Origin: CAYNRG01 sp047973125
Lineage (GTDB): Bacteria > Bacillota_I > Bacilli_A > Erysipelotrichales > Erysipelotrichaceae
Assembly: GCA_047973125.1 (NCBI GenBank)
Contig: JBKEBK010000020.1
Location: forward strand, 1-29,046
Direction of reading: 5' to 3'
DNA: 29,046 nt
A program made the translations under genes and the position numbers. Position 1 is the stretch's first letter. Every line of letters starts with the position of its first letter. Below the pieces are notes generated by a model. That model saw only the letters and a program-made list of their open reading frames with translations, was not told the origin of the DNA and did no database searches. Shown piece after piece: positions 16,515-24,307 of the stretch.

Positions 16515-19460
16515 TTAATAATTATTTGAAGTATCTTCAATTACTTTTCCGTTGTTATCTCTTACAATTTTTCTAGAATAATCTTTACTCCCATTACTAA
16601 AGTACATGATATGTTCATACAAAGTCTCAACATTATTTGAAGGGTTATATTGGTGTTCCAAATAATCTCTTCTTCCACCATTAGTATAGTACTTAATCAT
16701 GTTATCTCTAGTCATTACACCATCCTTATATTCAAATGCTCTTTCGTATTCTCTGTTTCCATTACCTTGCCTCATAACATGGCCATATGCTGAGTTTTTT
16801 CCATTACTTTGATATTGGTTTCTCATCCAATCAATCTCTTTATAAGTCTTTGAGTCGTATTTTTGAATAAGCTTTTGTTTTAACTGTCCATTGTCATAAA
16901 AAGTTAACTCTTCCTTTTTTTCTACATGTCCAGTAGTCCCTATATAAGTAAGCATTAAATCTAGTTTATTTTTACCGTTACTATATTTTTCTAATGTTCT
17001 TTCATACTCTCTAGAACCATTGGTGTTTCTCATAACATGCCCATAATGAGTTCTAATACCATTTGAATGGAATGTTTCTTTTATATAGTCAATTTCTTTA
17101 TAAGTAGATTGATTATATTTTTGTACTAAAGTTGATTTTAAAGCTCCAGTATCATAATATTGTTTCTCATCTCTTTTTTCTACATGACCTGTAGTTCCAA
17201 CATAAGTTAGCATTAGATCTGATTTTTGTTTATTATTACTATATCTTTCTAAAGTTCTTTCATATTCTCTAGAACCATTTGAATTTCTCATTAAATGTCC
17301 ATAGTGAGCTCTTGCTCCATTTTCATAATAAACAGTTTTAAGATAATCTTGTTCTTTACCATTTGAGTAGTATTTTTGTACTATTTGATCTTTAATAGAA
17401 CCATCAGAAAAATAATGAGTTAAATCCTTTTTTGTTATTACATTATTACTATTTCTTTCTATTATATTTTTATATGATAAATTTCCATTTGTATAATATT
17501 TATCACTTTGATAGTAAATATTATGTCCAGAATAATCATAATTACTTAAGGTGTGTGATTTAGTTTTTTGTTCAGGAGTATCTTGGTAACACCACTTTTC
17601 AGACTTAGTTATTTTACCACTATCATTTAAAACATCTTCTTTATAACAATCAACATTACCTGAAGGATAATATGTTGATGAAGTTTTCTTATTATACTCT
17701 TGAGGACTTTTTGCACTTACATCATTAATTTTTCTATAAGACCATCCACCATCAGAAGCTTTCATGTTATACCAAGCAGTTTGAGAAGACCACTTTCCAT
17801 AATCACATCCAAAACCACTAACTCCCGGGGATACTTTTAAATTATGTGTTCCTTCATAATCAGGAGACATACCATAATTTGCTAAAGTATATCTACATGT
17901 ACTACTACTTGTATTATTTCTTGCTGTATCTAATTGGAACCTAAATGCTTTTCCATTTATATCTTGAACTACAATAACTCTAGGGTTAGCATAATTTCCA
18001 TCTGTATCTTTATTCCTTTTAATTAAATAATCTATATTTGAACAATTTTCAGTTCCAGAAGATTCACATAGTTGTTGTTTTGTTTTTAGCGATGAATCCT
18101 TATAAACATTTAAACTTCTTTGTACTTCATAAATTCTAAAATATTTTTCTTCATGACCACCTAAGAATTTATCAGTTTCATAAGCAATATTAGATATTTT
18201 TTTACCCCAATTTACATCACTAGCATACTTTACGTTCATTCCGTGAGACTTATTACCTACTTCAGAACCATAATATCTCCAATCTGCATCATCCATATAT
18301 CCATTTCTTAAAAAGATTGCTTGTGAATATATACCTGAATATGCAGTTTTAAAATTAACCCCTTTACATGCATTATCAGGATTACTATCATAAGCACCTC
18401 TTCCAAAGAAGTTGTAACATTCATGAGCATAAGAGCTTTCTCCATAACTACTTTCTAAAGCAGCCATTGAGAATAATAATAAAGAATTAACTTTAAATTT
18501 ATCTTGTGCATCGATAAAAGCATTTGTATGATCATAATATTCAGACCCAGTTTTACCAAGATTCTTTAAACGATTTCTATATTGTTCTGCAGTATACATA
18601 GAAGAACTTCTTGCTGGAAGATTATTAAAATACGAATCATAGTCTAATCTAGTTCCTTTGAGGGTTCTATTTGTATAATAGTTTTCATCATTATATGAAT
18701 AATACTTAACATTCTTTTCAGCCCATTTTGGAGCACTTCCTATTGAATACTTTTCATATTTAGTTGATGATAATGGGTTTAATGCTTCATAAAATACAAA
18801 ATCTCCATTTTCTAAGGTATAAAATGATTGAGATTTACTAAATTCTAGCGGTAGTATTTGCACATCATTTATATCAACATATGCTGTTAGTCCAGAAAAT
18901 AAAACTTTTGCATATAAATTATTATCTTCTTTTACAGTACTTATATATAAACCATCAAATCCAGCCCCACTTATTTGTACAGGATTTTCCTTGTTTACAG
19001 CATCTTCTAAATTGTAATAAAGATTGATGTTTGTTCCTACTCCACCTAATGAATAGACAATTGCCTCTTTTGCATACACAATCTTGCCGTTGTATGTTTT
19101 AAAAGTATTACCTGAACCTGAATTCCCTCTTTTAATAGTATTGTTGTCTATATAATAATTATTTAATCCAGAACCTGATTTTGCATCTTTTAGAACTAGT
19201 TCTTCCATTCCTGAATTTAATGATATTTTATTCTCACTTATAGAATTATTTATAGTTTCTACTCTATTTTCTTTTCTAGGACTAATTTGATTAATCTCTA
19301 GAGAAATCTCATCATTATTAAAAGATTCTAGATCCTTTTGTTCACTTTTAATACTTTTAACTTGAAAAATTTGATCTTCCACTACCTCTGATGCGGCAAA
19401 GCTACCTACCAAAAGTACTACAAGAAATATTAAAATTGTACTTATTCTAAATTTTTCCAT
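16515..19460 (-). CDS. Secreted GH73 glucosaminidase with C-terminal tandem repeats (981 aa)
   Basis: A signal peptide (MEKFRISTILIFLVVLLVGS, cleavage near residue 23) is followed by a linker and a likely SH3-like region (about 120-205). The N-acetylglucosaminidase domain (about 285-440) has the catalytic Glu336 in AALESSYG, CYNFFGRG, and VNWGKKISNIAYE. After a Cys-containing region (450-600), the tail (from about 640) is built of short Y-x-NG-type repeats resembling MORN/YwqK-like units, including two 86-aa copies. It would cleave peptidoglycan glycan strands outside the membrane, with the tail perhaps binding wall glycan. ATG 19460 with GGAGATAG upstream is preferred; a 34-aa longer reading would overlap the previous gene and hide the signal peptide. 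It sits 10 nt after the TagF fusion gene. Confidence 0.88.
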   Translation of the reverse strand: MEKFRISTILIFLVVLLVGSFAASEVVEDQIFQVKSIKSEQKDLESFNNDEISLEINQISPRKENRVETINNSISENKISLNSGMEELVLKDAKSGSGLNNYYIDNNTIKRGNSGSGNTFKTYNGKIVYAKEAIVYSLGGVGTNINLYYNLEDAVNKENPVQISGAGFDGLYISTVKEDNNLYAKVLFSGLTAYVDINDVQILPLEFSKSQSFYTLENGDFVFYEALNPLSSTKYEKYSIGSAPKWAEKNVKYYSYNDENYYTNRTLKGTRLDYDSYFNNLPARSSSMYTAEQYRNRLKNLGKTGSEYYDHTNAFIDAQDKFKVNSLLLFSMAALESSYGESSYAHECYNFFGRGAYDSNPDNACKGVNFKTAYSGIYSQAIFLRNGYMDDADWRYYGSEVGNKSHGMNVKYASDVNWGKKISNIAYETDKFLGGHEEKYFRIYEVQRSLNVYKDSSLKTKQQLCESSGTENCSNIDYLIKRNKDTDGNYANPRVIVVQDINGKAFRFQLDTARNNTSSSTCRYTLANYGMSPDYEGTHNLKVSPGVSGFGCDYGKWSSQTAWYNMKASDGGWSYRKINDVSAKSPQEYNKKTSSTYYPSGNVDCYKEDVLNDSGKITKSEKWCYQDTPEQKTKSHTLSNYDYSGHNIYYQSDKYYTNGNLSYKNIIERNSNNVITKKDLTHYFSDGSIKDQIVQKYYSNGKEQDYLKTVYYENGARAHYGHLMRNSNGSREYERTLERYSNNKQKSDLMLTYVGTTGHVEKRDEKQYYDTGALKSTLVQKYNQSTYKEIDYIKETFHSNGIRTHYGHVMRNTNGSREYERTLEKYSNGKNKLDLMLTYIGTTGHVEKKEELTFYDNGQLKQKLIQKYDSKTYKEIDWMRNQYQSNGKNSAYGHVMRQGNGNREYERAFEYKDGVMTRDNMIKYYTNGGRRDYLEHQYNPSNNVETLYEHIMYFSNGSKDYSRKIVRDNNGKVIEDTSNNY
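16833..17348 (-). repeat. Two tandem 258-bp (86-aa) coding repeats in the glucosaminidase tail
   Basis: Copy 1 (17348-17091) and copy 2 (17090-16833) encode 86 residues each with no length change. Both contain HYGH-MRN-NGSREYERTLE, DLMLTY-GTTGHVEK and KEI at the end. A third, diverged partial copy follows (AYGHVMR, NREYERAFE). The exact length match and high identity point to a recent in-frame duplication. Confidence 0.9.
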
Positions 19461-19470
19461 TCCTATCTCC

Positions 19471-22400
19471 TCAATTATAAAACTTTTCACAAGTTGAAAT
19501 ATATTCTTTTTTTCTATTTTCGTACAAATATAATGAAGTAATATAAGTAAATCCACTTTCAAAAGAAGTTATATCTATCTTGTCCCATTTATTTGACATA
19601 AAGTCAATAAACACTTTAAAACATTCATTTTTTTCATTTTCTTCAAATGTATGTATAACCTTTTGAAATATAAGCATATCATGTGATAAAAACTTTTTGA
19701 TTACTATTGTCTTCAACTCACTAGTGCTAACTGATTCTAATTGCCTTTCTACACTCTCACATCTTTTTTTCAAATTATCCAATGTGTATGTTGTAGAGAT
19801 TGTATCATGTTCATAAATAAACCAATTATAGACATGTCTATTTAATATTAAAACTCTTTCTTCAGTATTATATAATTCTGAAGTAAAAAGCTTATCTTCA
19901 TATAACATCTTTTTAAATTTCAAATCATACTTTTCAAATATACTTTTTCTGTATAACTTATTTGTACTTAGAGCATCATTCATTAATTGGTTTTCTTCAG
20001 ATACATTTACTGTTCTTTGAACATCAAATAATGGTTTTCTCCAATACTTACCTTTTATTAACTGCAATTTCTTTTTAGGTACTCTTAATGTCTTTCCCGA
20101 AACAATATTTGCAGCTAAATATTTTGAAGTATAGTAAAGCGTTTCTATTGCATTTTTTTCAATTGTATCGTCACCATCAACAAACATAAGGTACTTTCCA
20201 CTAGATTCAATTAATCCTCTATTACGAGTTAGTGACAATCCTTGATTTTTTGTAGTAATATGTCTAATTCTTTTATCCTTATATGACTCAACTACATTTT
20301 TAGTATTATCTGTAGAACCATCATTTATCAATATTATTTCAATATCTTTATATGTTTGTTTTAATATAGACTTTATTGTTCTGTTTACTGTTTTTTCAAC
20401 ATTATAACAAGGAACAACTATCGATACTGTGTCTTCTTCATTAATTGTATCTTTAACATATTGCAAACTTCTTGTTTGACCATTTGTGTCTATTAGAAAA
20501 TTTTTTTTTCTTAGATAGTTTCCAAAGAATATATCTGTTGTCTTACCTAATAAGTAATAGATTTGTGATTTCACCTTAACAAGTGAAGATGATGTTGGCT
20601 TAGAACTATCATGTCTAAAGTTGGAATTAACAATAGAGTTTGTAAAATTCTTAATCTTTCGTCTAAGCGAAAATACTTTATTGTTCTCCATTAAAGTTTC
20701 TTTAGGGGCGACTGAGATTTTATCTAAAGTCTCAAATTCTTCAAACCATAGTTTTATAATATTTTTTTCATAATATTCTTTTGATAACTTGTATGACCAA
20801 TTACTATATTTTATTAATAAGCTTTTTTTAGAAGAAAGATTATTAATTAAATTTGCTACTTCTTCATAATTTCTTTTTTCAACAAGAAGATCTTTATTGA
20901 TTATATCTGACGCAGATAAAAAACTATTGATTCCAATCGTTGGCACTCCTACACTAGCTGCCTCAAGAACAGTGTAAGGAAGACCCTCGGTATTAGATAA
21001 ACATAGATTTATTGAATGTTTTTTGAATTCCTTAATAGGTTTTTCAGTATAGCCTTTAAGTTTTAATATAGAAGTCAATTTATTTTCCTTGATCATTCTT
21101 TCTAATTCTTGTTGGTCCTTACCTGTTCCATAAATATCGATTTTTTGTTTGCAATTAAGCTTTTTTAGCTCTTTTGCAACATCGATAAGCTTAAATATAT
21201 TTTTATCTTCATTTGCTAGTCTTGATATAAACATGACATTGCCTTTAGGTTCGACATTTTGTTCTTGGCTATTAATATAATTAGGTATTGTTGAGACTCT
21301 TCTTTTATCAGAAATTAATTCTTTAAAATATTTTGTATTATTTCCTGATAAGAGAACAATTGACTTGATATTATGAATATTATTACAAGCTAAATCTCTT
21401 ATTTCATTGTTGTATATAGTTTTGTCTGTATTTGCAAATTTAACATCACCATGGAACATTGCTATAGTATTTTTATTTTTTAAGTCATTTTGAAATATCT
21501 TTAATGCATATACTTGAGTGGCGACTATAAAACCATTTGTACTCTTTAGGTAATTTCTTGCAATTTTAATGTCTGTAATTTTTATATCAATATGTTCTGA
21601 TTGAAATTCTTTATTAGACATATTAGTTTTATATTTTTTTGTAGTTGCTATAACTACCACTTTAACATTTGCTTGATTTTTTAAAGCTTTTGCTGTTTGT
21701 TTAATGAATGTATGTACTCCACCAATTTCATCTAATTGGTTAACTAAAAAAATTACCTCTTCCATATCATAATTTGTGTCATCCATGTTCAACTTTGATA
21801 TTAGTTTCTTACAAGAACCCCCTTTTTCTAAGGGTAAAAAATCTTTTATTAATTTAGTATGGTCTGTTTTTTTTATTTTTTTTATCATGGAATACAAATC
21901 TTCTTTGTTATATGCTATTTTTGAATAATAATCACTTAACTCAAAATAAAATCCTCTTTCGGATTTGTACTGTTCATAATCATAGTGAAAGAGAATTAAC
22001 GGCTTATGGTGTAAAGCATAATCAAATATCAATGAACTATAGTCAGATATAACTAAATCCGATATTTCAAACAAATCACTTATCGAACTATAATCAGTCA
22101 TATCAATTACACCACTTGATTTTAATGATAATTCATTAAGGTAATGGGCTTTAACAATAATTTTTACAGGTCCACCAAATAACTCCTCAATTTTATTTAT
22201 TTCAAATGGTATATTTACTTTTCCAGGTCTTCTAAAAGTAGGTGCATATAATATTACTTTTTCGTTTTCTTTTATATGTAGTCTTTCTTTCAAATTATTA
22301 CTTTGATTTACAAATGCAAAATCATAACGAGGAGACCCCGTTTCAAGAACTTTACCTTCATATAAAAATGAATTTCTTAAAATATTTGTGTAATATTTAG

Positions 22401-22791
22401 AGGGCGATACAAAATAATCAAAATACCTATAATTGTTTATTATACTAAAGCTTGGTTTTGGTAAGTCTACCATCATTTTCTTGATTGGTATTCCATGCCA
22501 TAAATTTACCCAACAAGAATTTGAAAAAACTTTTCTGATAGATTGCAATTGTCCGCAGTCAAATACGTATTCAGATGAGGCAACTAAGTAATCGTAATAT
22601 GCTGAATTTAACTTTACAAACGTTATATTGCCTATAATTTCTACTTCATTATCAATATCTTTTACGGCAATTAAACAGTCAAATTTTTCATTTAACTGTT
22701 CTTCAATTGGTAGTATGTCATCGAGTGCATTTTTAAACCCAGCGCTTGGTATTAATAAAGCTTTTTTTCTTATATTCAGTTTACTTTTCAT
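19471..22791 (-). CDS. Three-domain fusion: TagF-like glycerophosphotransferase + GT4 + GT2 (1106 aa)
   Basis: Residues about 60-335 are a CDP-glycerol:poly(glycerophosphate) transferase-type domain: LWHGIPIKK with His99, SPRYDFAF, YAPTFRR, the KAHYL segment, and ISDYSSLIFDYAL with HYDYEQY. Residues about 344-690 are a GT-B family 4 glycosyltransferase: NQLDEIGGVHTF, FISRL, YGTGKD, and the E-x7-E site Glu602/Glu610 in NTEGLPYTVLEA. Residues about 786-1106 are a GT-A family 2 domain: VSIVVPCYNVE, LINDGSTDN, SLTRNRG, VDGDD (871-875) and YEDKLF. The family 2 part resembles the one in the protein at 129-2777. One polypeptide thus has a polyol-phosphate transferase and two sugar transferases, implying a repeat unit of glycerol- or ribitol-phosphate plus two sugars. 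ATG 22791 directly follows AGAGGG; it is first in unit A. Confidence 0.88.
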   Translation of the reverse strand: MKSKLNIRKKALLIPSAGFKNALDDILPIEEQLNEKFDCLIAVKDIDNEVEIIGNITFVKLNSAYYDYLVASSEYVFDCGQLQSIRKVFSNSCWVNLWHGIPIKKMMVDLPKPSFSIINNYRYFDYFVSPSKYYTNILRNSFLYEGKVLETGSPRYDFAFVNQSNNLKERLHIKENEKVILYAPTFRRPGKVNIPFEINKIEELFGGPVKIIVKAHYLNELSLKSSGVIDMTDYSSISDLFEISDLVISDYSSLIFDYALHHKPLILFHYDYEQYKSERGFYFELSDYYSKIAYNKEDLYSMIKKIKKTDHTKLIKDFLPLEKGGSCKKLISKLNMDDTNYDMEEVIFLVNQLDEIGGVHTFIKQTAKALKNQANVKVVVIATTKKYKTNMSNKEFQSEHIDIKITDIKIARNYLKSTNGFIVATQVYALKIFQNDLKNKNTIAMFHGDVKFANTDKTIYNNEIRDLACNNIHNIKSIVLLSGNNTKYFKELISDKRRVSTIPNYINSQEQNVEPKGNVMFISRLANEDKNIFKLIDVAKELKKLNCKQKIDIYGTGKDQQELERMIKENKLTSILKLKGYTEKPIKEFKKHSINLCLSNTEGLPYTVLEAASVGVPTIGINSFLSASDIINKDLLVEKRNYEEVANLINNLSSKKSLLIKYSNWSYKLSKEYYEKNIIKLWFEEFETLDKISVAPKETLMENNKVFSLRRKIKNFTNSIVNSNFRHDSSKPTSSSLVKVKSQIYYLLGKTTDIFFGNYLRKKNFLIDTNGQTRSLQYVKDTINEEDTVSIVVPCYNVEKTVNRTIKSILKQTYKDIEIILINDGSTDNTKNVVESYKDKRIRHITTKNQGLSLTRNRGLIESSGKYLMFVDGDDTIEKNAIETLYYTSKYLAANIVSGKTLRVPKKKLQLIKGKYWRKPLFDVQRTVNVSEENQLMNDALSTNKLYRKSIFEKYDLKFKKMLYEDKLFTSELYNTEERVLILNRHVYNWFIYEHDTISTTYTLDNLKKRCESVERQLESVSTSELKTIVIKKFLSHDMLIFQKVIHTFEENEKNECFKVFIDFMSNKWDKIDITSFESGFTYITSLYLYENRKKEYISTCEKFYN

Positions 22792-22798
22792 CCCTCTA

Positions 22799-22809
22799 AT
22801 TATAGCATA
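22799..22809 (-). promoter_or_regulatory. Extended -10 promoter abutting the TagF-fusion start codon
   Basis: The minus strand reads TATGCTATAAT (TG extension plus perfect -10 at 22804-22799), and the ATG begins only 8 nt after the -10 ends. The predicted transcription start therefore falls at or next to the initiation codon. The -35 region (CTTATA) is poor. Either the message is leaderless, or another upstream promoter makes a longer one that uses the AGAGGG. Confidence 0.55.
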
Positions 22810-23095
22810 AAAAACTAATTTTATAAGCAAAAGCAAGTGAAAAAAGATCTTAAAAACAAAAATAATGCTTTTCCCTTTATGCCACTACATTTGTTCATAA
22901 TTCAAGTCTTACACATATCTAGTTTCAATAAAAAAACTACATCAAATATACTTAATAGTACATCTCATGTAGTTTTTTTATAAATGGTACCACAACAATG
23001 CCCAGTATCAAACTATTCTAACCTATTTGTATGTGGATATTTTACCATAAATAAAAGTAGTCTGCTTATAAACAAATTATTTATAGGAGATTATT
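22810..23095. other. Intergenic boundary between glycan locus and recombinase segment
   Basis: No gene is seen here. It holds the hairpin at 22930-22979, the decamer AAATGGTACC at 22982-22991 (identical to window positions 1-10 at the tRNA-Leu 3' end), and the recombinase ribosome site AGGAGATT near 23083-23090. Serine-recombinase attachment sites usually lie just beside the recombinase start, so an element end may fall here, but no duplicate flank is visible to prove it. Confidence 0.4.
22930..22979. terminator. 13-bp inverted repeat with A/T runs, possible bidirectional terminator
   Basis: AAAAAAACTACAT (22930-22942) is perfectly complementary to ATGTAGTTTTTTT (22967-22979), with a 24-nt loop. 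Both strands end the stem in seven Ts, as in bidirectional Rho-independent terminators, though the loop is long and the stem has few G/C pairs. No gene reading into it remains on either strand, so it may be left over from a lost neighbour. Confidence 0.5.
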
Positions 23096-24307
23096 ATGAA
23101 AAACAATGTAACAATAGGATATACTCGTGTATCCACAGAAGAACAAGCAAGGGATGGTTATTCTCTTAAAGCACAAAGGTTATTTATTGAACAATATGCT
23201 AGTGAATCTAAATTTAAGGGTTTGAACATTTTAGAAGACAATGGTTATTCTGCTAAAGATGAAAATAGACCTAGATATAAGAAATTATTAAACTTAATCA
23301 AATATAAAGAAATTAGTACTATTATTATCCATAAGATTGATAGGTTATCAAAAAATATTACTGACTTTAATAACTTTGTTAATTTATGTTCAGCTAATAA
23401 TGTTAATCTAACATTTATCACGGATAGTATTAATTTTAATTCAGCAGTAGGTAGGGGAACTTATAATATTATGATTTCTATTGATCAAATGGAACGAGAA
23501 CAAATATCTGAAAGAACTAAAGCAGGTTATATAGTAATGCTTGAAAATGGAGAATATCCTTTTGGTGGTAAATTACCTTTAGGCATATCAAAAACCAAAG
23601 ATAAAAAACTTTATTACAATGAAGATATAAATATAGTTAAGAAAATTAAAGATTTGAATTTATATGATAAAGTATCACTTAAAGAAATTGAAACTATTAT
23701 GAAAAATAAGTATCCTAATAAAAATCTTAAATGGGGTAAATCTTCAGTTGAAAGAATCCTTAAAAATCCCATCTATCAAGGAATAATAACTTACAACGAT
23801 AATGAGTATAGGTTCCTTGACTCTTTATTTACTAAAGATGAAATTTGTCAAATCAATAAGAAAAATGAAACTTTTAAGTATTTAAAAACTACTAAATAAT
23901 ATAAATATCATTATAAATTATTTTATGAAAATAAGAGAATGTATCCATCTACCACGGTTAAACATTTAAATAATGGAACTACTAAAGATACTATTTATTA
24001 TATATCTAAATGTAGAAAAATATCTATTAATGAGAAGATATTAGATGAATTGCTAAACGATATTTTAAAAGGTTATATTTCAAATAATTCAACTGTCAAT
24101 TCAAAGAAATTAGAAAACTTAAAACAACTTTATATTATGGAAGATATTACGCTAGATGAATATAAAAACATGAAAAAAGATTTAGAGAGTAAAAACTCCC
24201 TAAACCTATCTGATATAGCAAAACTTAATGTTAATAAAAACCTAAATGTAACTATTCACTTTACAGATGGAAAAATTAAAATGTTTCAGTATGTTAAGAA
24301 AAATTAA
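23096..24307 (+). pseudogene. Large serine recombinase, interrupted by an in-frame stop and degraded
   Basis: The first 267 codons encode a resolvase-type catalytic domain (IGYTRVSTEEQ with nucleophile Ser13, DNGYSAKDENRPRYKKLL, HKIDRLSKN, MEREQISERTK) and most of the recombinase DNA-binding domain (SSVERILKNPIYQG). A TAA at 23897-23899 interrupts it. The same frame stays open for another 135 codons to 24307 and encodes the expected C-terminal part (YYISKCRKISINEKILDELL, then a short helical region and a terminal beta-like strand). The zinc ribbon shows only one of its four cysteines. At about 404 codons it is shorter than the usual ~500. The start ATG has AGGAG upstream. The likely origin is the integrase of a mobile element that carried the neighbouring restriction genes; probably inactive. 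Confidence 0.85.

Noticed and set aside
19461..19562. Longer start for the glucosaminidase adding 34 residues
   Set aside because: It would overlap the TagF fusion gene by 92 nt and push the signal peptide inside the protein; ATG 19460 has a strong ribosome site and is directly followed by the signal peptide.
22984..23169. 61-codon plus-strand frame upstream of the recombinase
   Set aside because: It overlaps the recombinase start in another frame, has no ribosome site and resembles no protein.
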